20,121 nucleotides of DNA, from contig CAIWTC010000564.1 of assembly GCA_903915485.1 (NCBI GenBank), positions 1 to 20,121 on the forward strand, in the 5' to 3' direction. Numbering within the stretch: position 1 is the stretch's first letter; each line of letters opens with the position of its first letter. The notes under the pieces were generated by a model that did no database searches, was not told where the DNA came from, and was given only the letters and a program-made list of their open reading frames with translations. The DNA is from an uncultured Ignavibacteriales bacterium. Its GTDB lineage: Bacteria; Bacteroidota; Ignavibacteria; Ignavibacteriales; Ignavibacteriaceae. Of this stretch, positions 1-6,604 are shown piece after piece. The translations under genes were made by a program, and so were the position numbers.

Positions 1-313
1 CCTGAACTTTAGTAACTACAGGACAAGTAGCATCTACTAATTCAATTTTATATTTCAGGGCCTCGCTATAAGTACTTGGCGGTTCTCCGTGTGCTCTTAT
101 CAAGACCTTGCTTCTCTCAGGTAGTTTTGGAAAATCTGAAACTGCAATTATTTTAAGTCCTAAATTTGAGAGCCTGTCAACTTCTGACTTATTATGAATT
201 ATATCTCCAAGAGAATACAATTCACCGCCGCTATTCAAAACATTTTCTGCAAAATCAATTGCTCTTACTACTCCCCAGCAGAATCCGGCATATTTATCTA
301 TTTCAATTGTCAA
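1..313 (-). CDS. ispH: 4-hydroxy-3-methylbut-2-enyl diphosphate reductase, N-terminal part (runs off left edge)
   Basis: IspH (LytB) is the last enzyme of the MEP isoprenoid pathway. It reduces HMBPP to IPP and DMAPP with a [4Fe-4S] cluster in the cytoplasm. My translation of the minus strand gives 104 residues with family landmarks: GFCWGVVRAI (Cys12, first cluster ligand), LGDIIHN (His40), IRAHGEPP (His75) and DATCPVV (Cys97, second cluster ligand). The third cysteine lies beyond the window. The start is inferred as TTG at 313-311 (MTIEIDKYAGF...), because no ATG lies in frame between it and the region inside cmk, and the length before the first motif is normal for the family. There is no clear Shine-Dalgarno sequence. 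The gene begins 16 nt after the cmk stop, so the two are probably co-transcribed. Identity is very sure; the exact start is less so. Confidence 0.93.
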   Translation of the reverse strand, partial: MTIEIDKYAGFCWGVVRAIDFAENVLNSGGELYSLGDIIHNKSEVDRLSNLGLKIIAVSDFPKLPERSKVLIRAHGEPPSTYSEALKYKIELVDATCPVVTKVQ

Positions 314-329
314 GAATAAATTTTCTAAA

Positions 330-1004
330 CTATTCCGCGTTAATTTTTTCTAAGGCTAAATTATAGATGTAATTAGCCTGGTCTTCAAGAGTTCTTTCGG
401 TCGTATCCACAATATATGCATCCGGCGCCTGTTTTAAAGGGTCAATATCTCGGGATGAGTCAATTAAATCACGATACTCGAGATTCTCCTTGATATCCAG
501 CAGAGTTGCCATTTTCCCTTTACGGGCAATTTCGTTCATTCTTCTGACAGCTCTGATATCAAGATTTGCGACTAAAAATATTTTTAATTCAGCTTCAGGG
601 AAAACTGCTGTGCCAATGTCTCTACCTTCCATTACCACTCCGCCTTTTTCTCCCATCAACTTCTGACGACGAACTAATTCTTGACGAACTTCCTTAATTT
701 TGCTAATAGGACTGACAAGCGCATTCACTTGTTTAGACCGAAGTTCATCAGTAACATCTTCACCGTTCATATAAACATTGGTACTGCCTGCATCATATAC
801 TAAATTTATTTCGGTCCGCAGTAGTAAATCACCGACTGCTTTATGGTCTCCTTCGATTTTATTTATAATAGCTAAATAGGTAACAGCGCGATACATTGCG
901 CCGGTATCAATGTATAGATAATTCAACCTGGAGGCCAATAATTGTGCTGTGGTACTTTTTCCGGAACCTGCAGGTCCATCTATTGCGATTATAATTTTTT
1001 TCAT
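330..1004 (-). CDS. cmk: cytidylate kinase
   Basis: Cytidylate kinase transfers phosphate from ATP to CMP or dCMP in pyrimidine nucleotide salvage. The 224-residue protein has the usual bacterial length. Visible motifs are the P-loop DGPAGSGKST near residues 8-17, IDTGAMYRAV, VMEGRDIGTAVFP, and the substrate and lid segment YRDLIDSSRDIDPLKQAPDA near the C-terminus. The reading frame extends 12 codons further upstream to a TTG at 1040, but that would add a Lys/Leu-rich stretch not expected before the conserved MKKIIIAIDGP start, so ATG 1004 is chosen. A promoter-like element ends 6 nt before this ATG, which also argues against the longer form. It is followed 16 nt later by ispH. A cmk-ispH pair is a housekeeping arrangement and is unrelated in function to the hyd genes upstream. 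Confidence 0.97.
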   Translation of the reverse strand: MKKIIIAIDGPAGSGKSTTAQLLASRLNYLYIDTGAMYRAVTYLAIINKIEGDHKAVGDLLLRTEINLVYDAGSTNVYMNGEDVTDELRSKQVNALVSPISKIKEVRQELVRRQKLMGEKGGVVMEGRDIGTAVFPEAELKIFLVANLDIRAVRRMNEIARKGKMATLLDIKENLEYRDLIDSSRDIDPLKQAPDAYIVDTTERTLEDQANYIYNLALEKINAE

Positions 1005-1010
1005 AAGCAA

Positions 1011-1041
1011 CAAATTTAGGCTTTTTTTAGATTTTTTCAAA
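1011..1041 (-). promoter_or_regulatory. candidate Bacteroidetes-type promoter of cmk (TTTG-N19-TAnnTTTG)
   Basis: On the minus strand, TTTG (complement of 1038-1041) is followed after 19 nt by TAAATTTG (complement of 1011-1018). This matches the Bacteroidetes housekeeping -33/-7 consensus (TTTG, 19-21 nt, TAnnTTTG) exactly. The -7 element ends only 6 nt before the cmk ATG, so transcription would start at or almost at the start codon and give a leaderless or nearly leaderless mRNA. Whether this lineage uses that consensus is not known from the sequence. Confidence 0.5.
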
Positions 1042-1153
1042 GAATTGATTGCAGTTTTTTAATATTTTTGCTAAATAATTGGGCTGGGATTCCAAGACTT
1101 GCTCTAATAATGGGCGTGATTAGTAAATTTATCCCAAAATGATTACATATCGT

Positions 1154-2191
1154 TTATTGATTCAAATATAAACTATGGCCATACCCGTTATCAATTTCAA
1201 CATCGCAAGATTCAATTCTTGCCCTTAGGCATGGCATACATGAAGAGGCATCTTCTGTGATGCACCTTTTATTGTCATAAATTGAGTATTTTGTTTTAAC
1301 ACCAACGGGAGTAAATGATGGCATAACTACATTTGCACCAACATTAATCCCCTTTTCTCTACCTAACTCATCAAGTGTGGCCAACGCTGTTGTGGCAGGT
1401 ATGTGAGCATACTTGAGAATAAGTCTTGCGACAGCTAGGGTTTTCAAAGTTAAATCCAACGACGCTTTTGGGACATCTGAGAAAGGAGTGTCAGAAGATG
1501 GAATGAACGGACTGAAACTTGCCATATCAAGTTGGTATTTGGAACACAAAATTAAATCGTCCGCAATATCCTCTATGGTTTGTCCGGGGAGTCCAATAAT
1601 ATTTCCACTACCGATTTGAAAACCAAGACTATCCAGATAACTTAAATGCTCAAGCCTTTCAGTAAGAGAACCGCTGTTATGAATTTGTGAATAGATTTCA
1701 GGGTTTGCAGTCTCGTGTTTTAGAAGATACCGGTCAGCACCTGCGGATTTCCATTTTTCATATTCATAGTATTCCCGTTCACCCAAACTAAGTGTAATTG
1801 CAAGATTAAACTCTTCTTTAATCTTTACAATTAATTTGGAAATGAAATCACAATCATAATATGGGTCTTCGCCTGATTGTAGTACTACGGTTTTAATTTC
1901 TGAATTGTAAATTAATTTTGCAGTGGACAAAATCTCTTCAAATGACATTCTATATCGTTCTAAAGATAAATTACTTTTCCTAATTCCGCAATAAATACAA
2001 TCTTGTGTGCAGTAATTAGAAAATTCAATAATTCCGCGAAGATGAACTTTTGCACCTACATATTTATTTCGTGCTAGCTTACCCGCCCTAAATAATGGAA
2101 TCTGTTCGTCCCGGTTTTGAAGAGATAGTAATGAAATTATTTCCCCTTTTGAAAAACTACCTTTTCCTAATATTGATTCAGTTGTATTCAT
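1154..2191 (-). CDS. hydE: [FeFe]-hydrogenase H-cluster maturation radical SAM enzyme HydE
   Basis: HydE is a cytoplasmic radical-SAM enzyme that processes the Fe-cysteine-CO/CN synthon made by HydG on the way to the [2Fe] subcluster. The 345-residue product has the usual length. It carries the radical-SAM triad C61-x3-C65-x2-C68 in the context YCTQDCIYCGIR, and the HydE hallmark LQSGEDPYYD near residues 104-112. Near the end it has C310-x7-C318-x2-C321, the motif that holds an optional second FeS cluster in some HydE proteins such as the Thermotoga enzyme. BioB and PylB relatives lack this combination. It starts 11 nt after the hydG stop, so hydG-hydE is an operon. No clear Shine-Dalgarno sequence precedes the ATG. 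About 150 nt separate its stop from the cmk start, and I see no convincing terminator there. Confidence 0.95.
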   Translation of the reverse strand: MNTTESILGKGSFSKGEIISLLSLQNRDEQIPLFRAGKLARNKYVGAKVHLRGIIEFSNYCTQDCIYCGIRKSNLSLERYRMSFEEILSTAKLIYNSEIKTVVLQSGEDPYYDCDFISKLIVKIKEEFNLAITLSLGEREYYEYEKWKSAGADRYLLKHETANPEIYSQIHNSGSLTERLEHLSYLDSLGFQIGSGNIIGLPGQTIEDIADDLILCSKYQLDMASFSPFIPSSDTPFSDVPKASLDLTLKTLAVARLILKYAHIPATTALATLDELGREKGINVGANVVMPSFTPVGVKTKYSIYDNKRCITEDASSCMPCLRARIESCDVEIDNGYGHSLYLNQ

Positions 2192-2202
2192 ATAAATCTA
2201 AA

Positions 2203-3594
2203 TTAAAAATAGATATCTCTTTCGCCTTCATCAATACGATGTATTAGATTTTCGGTTTTATTTCGGACAGTATCTGATTCTTTTGCAAGTTGTTCTTTTA
2301 GAAACTCCTGACCCGTAATCCTTGTCTGCTCTCCCGCATAATCGACTAAGTATTCGTGAAAAGTTGTAAGTGCATTCGGGACGCATATTTTACCAATGTC
2401 ACCGGTCTTTGCAAGAGCCATAAATCTGTCCCCGGTTCTGTTGGAACGGTAGCATGCAGTACAAAAACTTGGGAGGTAGCCTAAATCGCAACAGTCCTTT
2501 ACAATTTCGTCAAGTGAACGGTGATCGCCGAGTTGAAATTGTTCAAACTTTGCTTCATTAGCGCTCTCTCTTGATTCTTTATAACTACCGGGTGCAGTTT
2601 TACTTCCGGCACTTATTTGTGAAACACCAACTGCGAATAATTCTCTTCTTAATTCTGCTCTTTCACGAGTACTGAGGATAATCCCTGTATACGGTACTGC
2701 CAAACGCAGAACTGCTATAATTTTCTTGAATGATAAATCATCTACTGCGTGCGGCGGTTGAAGCGCTGCAGGGGCATTTAATGCAGGTTCTAATCTAGGG
2801 ACTGAAATAGTATGTGGTCCAACACCAAATTTATTCTCTAAATGAAAAGCGTGTGATAATAATGCTAATGTTTCAAACTTGTATTCTGCAAGTCCAAATA
2901 GGGAGCCAATTCCAACATCATCAATGCCTGCCTCAAGTGCTCTTTCGATGGCTGTAACTCTCCAATCGTAATCACTTTTGGGCCCGCTTGGATGCATTAT
3001 TTTATAAGTATCATAATGATAAGTTTCCTGAAATATCTGATAGGTTCCGATGTCAAAGCTTTTTAATTCTCTAAATCCCTCAACACTTAAAGGCGCCATA
3101 TTAACATTAATTCGCCGGATATTATTTCCATCTTCATTAATGCTATAAATTCTTTCAATCACTTCACCAATAAATTTAGTACTTGATTTTTTTGGATGTT
3201 CTCCGCAAACCAGCAAAAGTCTTTTCTGACCCTGCTGAACTAATGCTCTTGCTTCAGCCTCAGCATCATCAACAGTAAGTGATTTTCGTTCGAGTTCTTT
3301 ATTGTCAACACGGAAGGCACAGTACAAACAATTATTCACACATAAGTTTGTTAAATATAGAGGAGCAAATATAACTAACCGGTTACCATAGATTTTTTCT
3401 TTGATTTCTTTTGCGGCAGAAAACATTTCTTCTAATATTTCTTGTGAGGTAATATTAAGCAACGCTGCCGCCTCTTTTAGCGAAACCCCTTTTGCCTCTT
3501 TAGCCTTAACGATTATTTCCCATTGATGCTTTTCATCATGTAAACTTTTGTCATTGATTAAACTATTAATATTTTCTTCATCTATAAAATTCAT
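2203..3594 (-). CDS. hydG: [FeFe]-hydrogenase H-cluster maturation radical SAM tyrosine lyase HydG
   Basis: HydG cleaves tyrosine into p-cresol and dehydroglycine and turns the latter into the CO and CN- ligands of the H-cluster, releasing an Fe(CO)2(CN)(Cys) synthon. The 463-residue protein shows the radical-SAM triad C85-x3-C89-x2-C92 (LCVNNCLYCAF) and the HydG-type LLVCGEHP. His261 lies in GPHTISVPR, a position used to bind the extra iron in other HydG proteins. The C-terminal auxiliary-cluster motif is C378-x2-C381-x22-C404 (FCTACYRSNRTGDRFM). That C-terminal motif separates HydG from the related ThiH, which lacks CO/CN- formation. It is the first gene of the hydG-hydE operon. The ATG at 3594 has no strong Shine-Dalgarno sequence. 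All catalytic residues are present, so the protein should be active. Confidence 0.96.
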   Translation of the reverse strand: MNFIDEENINSLINDKSLHDEKHQWEIIVKAKEAKGVSLKEAAALLNITSQEILEEMFSAAKEIKEKIYGNRLVIFAPLYLTNLCVNNCLYCAFRVDNKELERKSLTVDDAEAEARALVQQGQKRLLLVCGEHPKKSSTKFIGEVIERIYSINEDGNNIRRINVNMAPLSVEGFRELKSFDIGTYQIFQETYHYDTYKIMHPSGPKSDYDWRVTAIERALEAGIDDVGIGSLFGLAEYKFETLALLSHAFHLENKFGVGPHTISVPRLEPALNAPAALQPPHAVDDLSFKKIIAVLRLAVPYTGIILSTRERAELRRELFAVGVSQISAGSKTAPGSYKESRESANEAKFEQFQLGDHRSLDEIVKDCCDLGYLPSFCTACYRSNRTGDRFMALAKTGDIGKICVPNALTTFHEYLVDYAGEQTRITGQEFLKEQLAKESDTVRNKTENLIHRIDEGERDIYF

Positions 3595-3624
3595 CTAGGC
3601 ATTTCTTTTCTGTAATTCGATAAT

Positions 3625-3656
3625 CAAAAATACCAATAATTATTGCTTATAACAAC
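3625..3656 (-). promoter_or_regulatory. candidate promoter of hydG-hydE
   Basis: On the minus strand, TATTTTTG (complement of 3625-3632) fits the Bacteroidetes -7 element TAnnTTTG. GTTG (complement of 3653-3656) lies 20 nt upstream and matches three of four bases of the -33 element TTTG. The expected transcript would have a leader of roughly 20-25 nt before the hydG ATG. This rests on a motif match only. Confidence 0.35.
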
Positions 3657-3686
3657 TAAAGCAGAACAAATGACTTCACCATTAAT

Positions 3687-3725
3687 AAAAAAAGGAGCTA
3701 TTATCACAAAGATTTCATAGCTCCT
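3687..3725 (-). terminator. intrinsic terminator after trpB2
   Basis: A perfect 9-bp inverted repeat, aggagctat (3693-3701) and atagctcct (3717-3725), is separated by a 15-nt loop. On the minus strand the stem is followed directly by a run of seven T (complement of 3687-3693, partly overlapping the stem end). It lies about 60 nt beyond the trpB2 stop and before hydG, so it should keep trpB2 transcription out of the hyd operon. Confidence 0.75.
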
Positions 3726-3782
3726 CAATTCAATCGAATTATTATCTAAACGAATAATCGTAATTATTCATGTATATTAACA

Positions 3783-5141
3783 TTAATTAACTTTTGGTAA
3801 ATCAGCAATTGCTTCCTGCAAATCTGATTCCGAATAAGTTGTATCCTCTAATGAACCGGCGAAGTATGATGCGTAAGTCTGCATATCAAGATGACCATGT
3901 CCGCTTAAATTGAAAGCAATAGTTTCAGACTTCCCTTCCAACTTACATCGATTAGCCTCATTAATTGCACCAAGAATTGCATGAGTAGATTCAGGGGCAG
4001 GAATTATTCCTTCAGTTCTTGCAAATAAAACACCGGCCTCGAAACAATCCGTTTGATTAACTGCTTTTGCTTCAAACAAATCAAGTTCTTTTAAATGACT
4101 TACCATCGGAGCCATGCCATGATAACGAAGTCCGCCTGCATGAATTGAGGGTGGGATAAAAGAACTTCCAAGCGTATGCATTTTGACTAATGGTGTAAGC
4201 ATTCCTGTGTCACCGAAATCATAGGCATAAACTCCCTTTGTAAGACTTGGGCATGCTGCGGGTTCAATAGCAATTGATCTGACTTTCTTTCCTCCTCTTA
4301 ACATCTCCCCGATAAAAGGAAATGTAAAACCTGCAAAATTACTGCCGCCGCCCGCACATCCAATTAAAATATCAGGGTAATCATCAGCCATTTCAAATTG
4401 AAGTAGAGCTTCATTCCCAATAACTGTTTGATGCATCAGAACATGATTTAGAACGCTGCCAAGTGCATAGTTAGTATCAGGATTAGTTGCTGCAACTTCT
4501 ACTGCCTCGCTAATCGCAATTCCAAGACTTCCCGGACTATCAGGATGTTTTGCTAAAATTGTTCTGCCTGCATTTGTCAAGTTGGAGGGACTTGCAACTA
4601 CTTTTGCACCAAATGTTTCAATCATAGCCTTGCGATATGGTTTTTGATTGTAACTTACATTCACCATAAAGACAAACACTTCGATACCAAATACACTTCC
4701 GGCAAATGCAAGGGAAGAACCCCATTGCCCTGCTCCGGTTTCAGTAGTAAGTTTTTTGATTCCTGCCTGTGCATTATAGAATGCCTGGGGAATTGCTGTG
4801 TTTGGTTTGTGACTTCCGGCGGGACTTACACCTTCGTATTTATAATATATTTTTGCAGGGGTGTCCAACGCTTTTTCTAATTGATATGCACGAATCAACG
4901 GAGACGGGCGCCATATTTTGTATACATCTTGTACCGGTTGAGGTATATCAATATACCTTTCAGTACTAACTTCTTGAAGTATAAGTTCCATTGGGAATAA
5001 TGGCTCCAGATCAGCAGGTCCAATAGGTTGTTTAGTCCCTGGGTGAAGCGGTGGAGGAAGTGGTGTCGGCAAATCGGCGGCAATATTATACCAGCTTTTT
5101 GTCATTTTCTCTTCGGGTAGTAAGAATTTTTTAACGCTCAT
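3783..5141 (-). CDS. trpB2: tryptophan synthase beta chain-like protein, TrpB2 type
   Basis: This is a PLP enzyme of the TrpB2 group, which condenses indole with serine or a serine derivative to give tryptophan. At 452 residues it is longer than classic TrpB (about 400) and has the TrpB2-type N-terminal extension (YNIAADLPTPLPPPLHPGT). The PLP lysine is K112 in GSHKPN, the catalytic glutamate is E134 in TETGAGQWG, and the phosphate cradle is CAGGGSN at 262-268. A C-terminal SGHG lies at 413-416. The start is supported by AAGGA (complement of 5150-5154) placed 8 nt before the ATG, one of the few clear Shine-Dalgarno sites in the window. No trpA or other trp gene is adjacent. TrpB2 proteins often occur away from the trp operon and may serve as an indole salvage enzyme; that role here is inference. 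Confidence 0.93.
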   Translation of the reverse strand: MSVKKFLLPEEKMTKSWYNIAADLPTPLPPPLHPGTKQPIGPADLEPLFPMELILQEVSTERYIDIPQPVQDVYKIWRPSPLIRAYQLEKALDTPAKIYYKYEGVSPAGSHKPNTAIPQAFYNAQAGIKKLTTETGAGQWGSSLAFAGSVFGIEVFVFMVNVSYNQKPYRKAMIETFGAKVVASPSNLTNAGRTILAKHPDSPGSLGIAISEAVEVAATNPDTNYALGSVLNHVLMHQTVIGNEALLQFEMADDYPDILIGCAGGGSNFAGFTFPFIGEMLRGGKKVRSIAIEPAACPSLTKGVYAYDFGDTGMLTPLVKMHTLGSSFIPPSIHAGGLRYHGMAPMVSHLKELDLFEAKAVNQTDCFEAGVLFARTEGIIPAPESTHAILGAINEANRCKLEGKSETIAFNLSGHGHLDMQTYASYFAGSLEDTTYSESDLQEAIADLPKVN

Positions 5142-5360
5142 TGAATTAGTCCTTTTATTTGTAATTATATATACTTCAAAATTATTCTATGCATAGCTAT
5201 GTTTAGCTTAAGCAAATAGAGTACAAAAATATTGTTCGGTTATTGATACGGGTTTTGGGTATGTTCAAAAGAACATAGAAATGCTAAAGGCCTTTCGGCC
5301 ACCAAAAGGTCATATTAGGAGATGTGTGCCATGTATGTAATTCAATTAATTGCATAAGGC

Positions 5361-5389
5361 AATATAACTTTTTAAGGTAAGATTGACAA
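5361..5389 (-). promoter_or_regulatory. candidate sigma70-like promoter upstream of trpB2
   Basis: On the minus strand, TTGTCA (complement of 5384-5389) is followed after 17 nt by TATATT (complement of 5361-5366). This is close to the TTGACA-N17-TATAAT consensus. It would give a leader of about 210 nt containing the two small hairpins. This is a motif match only. Confidence 0.35.
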
Positions 5390-5413
5390 ATTTGCTTAAA
5401 AATAAAACCTATT

Positions 5414-5441
5414 TAAAAATTCGCATTACTTTTATGCAAAT
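5414..5441 (-). terminator. possible weak intrinsic terminator after the BPL_N gene
   Basis: The minus strand forms an 8-bp stem with one G-T pair between the complements of 5434-5441 and 5419-5426, with a 7-nt loop. Five T follow (complement of 5415-5419). It lies about 36 nt past the stop of the exported BPL_N protein. The stem is AT-rich, so termination may be weak. Confidence 0.4.
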
Positions 5442-5476
5442 ATTTAATAAACTGCATTGATTTAGTAAATGAGCAA

Positions 5477-6223
5477 TTATTTTTTCCTTGCTAACCAAAG
5501 AACCGCTTTTCGTATGAAAAAGCGTTGTTCGTCTCTTTTTTCGAAATGAGGACTAATACTAAAAACTCGTCCAAGCTTGTAGTCGCCCATCGCAATTGCA
5601 TCAGTGCCTATCATTACACCTTTAGGCGCACCATTTTCAGCAATCTCAGTTTTGAATCTTGCGAGGGTTGTATAATCTGCCACGCTATCAGATAAGCCAT
5701 TTTGTAAAAGTGGTCCTTGATTATATTGCACGGTGACTGTGTCAGATGAAAGTCCAAAAAATTCTTTTCCTGTCGGAGTCATATCTAATACGACATCACC
5801 TGAACCGCGATTCCAATGTTCTCGGTCAATTACTATTGCATTTAGAATACCTAATGACCATTTGTAAAATGAAGTTGAAAGGTAGGCTCCTGCACAAATA
5901 CCAAGATATCCTCCGCCACGGCTAACAAAACTGCGAATGGAGTCAAGTCCTGAATCTTCTAATGATTTTGACTGTTTTGAACCGGAACCACCCGGCTGAA
6001 CAAGCACATCATAATTTTTTAATACTCCTGCACGAATATCAGACGCTTGAATAACTGTTGTCGCATAAATATTGCTATCATAAAGAGAAAGCTGAATATT
6101 ATTAGTACCTTTTTTCCCGGCACCGGTATCCTCAAATATTGCGACTCTAATTTTAGACTGTTGAGAATAATTAAAAGAACATATCGCCAGTATACACATT
6201 AAAATATATTTTATGTTGCTCAT
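5477..6223 (-). CDS. exported BPL_N / class I glutamine amidotransferase-like protein
   Basis: The 248-residue protein resembles the N-terminal domain of eukaryotic biotin-protein ligase (BPL_N), which has a class I glutamine-amidotransferase-like fold. Key features are VQPGGSGS near 75-82, the nucleophile elbow GICAGAY with Cys110, and SISPHFE with His226 and Glu228, arranged like a Cys-His-Glu triad. A hydrophobic stretch at residues 5-17 (YILMCILAICSF) after a Lys looks like a signal peptide, so the protein is probably periplasmic or surface-exposed. LAIC is a poor lipobox, so a lipoprotein is not claimed. The frame can also begin at GTG 6235, four codons earlier. ATG 6223 is preferred because it gives a more typical signal peptide. 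The substrate is unknown, and there is no ligase domain attached. It is divergent from the amidohydrolase-like gene at 6605, separated by about 380 nt. Confidence 0.75.
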   Translation of the reverse strand: MSNIKYILMCILAICSFNYSQQSKIRVAIFEDTGAGKKGTNNIQLSLYDSNIYATTVIQASDIRAGVLKNYDVLVQPGGSGSKQSKSLEDSGLDSIRSFVSRGGGYLGICAGAYLSTSFYKWSLGILNAIVIDREHWNRGSGDVVLDMTPTGKEFFGLSSDTVTVQYNQGPLLQNGLSDSVADYTTLARFKTEIAENGAPKGVMIGTDAIAMGDYKLGRVFSISPHFEKRDEQRFFIRKAVLWLARKK

Positions 6224-6235
6224 TATTGCACTCAC

Positions 6236-6604
6236 ATTTTTAAGTTGATTTTAGAAATAGGAACCATATCCTTAGATAGCAACAAACATTAAGCCAAGCA
6301 ATTTAATTATTCAATGTGTCTTTTTTGATGATATATTTAGCTTTGACTAATGCGGCTGTTTTAATATGAGCGTAAACAGAACAAACTTGAGTAATTAATT
6401 CCCATTTCAAAGAATCAATTGCCTTTTATGAAGTAATTAATGCACTTTTGCTACAATATCAGAAAGATCTAAGAGGTAGAAAAGGCATGATAATTGCTTG
6501 TTTGACTTATTACAGAAGTTAATTAAGATCAGTTGGGAATAGAACACTTTGTGGTTTACATATCCAAGATCTAGAGAAAATAAAAATGTAACAAGGAAAA
6601 AAAT
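6236..6604. other. 369-nt divergent intergenic region, no confirmed gene
   Basis: This AT-rich region lies between the exported BPL_N gene and the secreted amidohydrolase-like gene. A minus-strand stretch with no stop codon runs from 6425 to the stop at 6303-6305. From a TTG at 6410 it would give 35 residues of protein-like composition (KWELITQVCSVYAHIKTAA...). A plus-strand open stretch around 6390-6520 lacks a start codon. Either could be a decayed gene fragment or chance. The right end holds a promoter candidate and the Shine-Dalgarno sequence for the plus-strand gene. Confidence 0.4.
6502..6529 (+). promoter_or_regulatory. candidate sigma70-like promoter for the 994-residue secreted protein
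   Basis: TTGACT (6502-6507), a 16-nt spacer and TAAGAT (6524-6529) resemble -35/-10 elements. They lie about 75 nt before the ATG at 6605. This is a motif match only. Confidence 0.4.

Larger units (their letters stand above)
5142..5476. other. 335-nt intergenic region with short hairpins (trpB2 leader and end of the BPL_N gene)
   Basis: No convincing gene is present. In the half nearer trpB2, the minus strand reads GGCC-GAAA-GGCC (5289-5300), a 4-bp GC stem with a GNRA-type tetraloop. It is followed by a perfect 7-bp stem with a 4-nt loop, tatgttc/gaacata (5260-5266 and 5271-5277). The palindrome ctatgcatag lies closer to the gene. A 19-codon plus-strand ORF (5281-5340) overlaps the hairpin and has no support. 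A -7-like TATTTTTG (complement of 5224-5231) lies 82 nt before the trpB2 ATG. The hairpins match no riboswitch class that I recognise. Confidence 0.5.

Noticed and set aside
166..366. 66-residue plus-strand ORF at the left edge
   Set aside because: Overlaps the ispH and cmk coding sequences on the opposite strand; composition is not protein-like.
2203..3594. HydG read as ThiH (thiamine tyrosine lyase)
   Set aside because: The protein is longer than ThiH and has the C-x2-C-x22-C auxiliary cluster motif; no thiamine genes are nearby.
5281..5340. Plus-strand 19-residue ORF starting ATG CTA AAG GCC, overlapping the GNRA-type hairpin
   Set aside because: Very short, no Shine-Dalgarno site, and the GC content comes from the hairpin. 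No reason to call it a gene.
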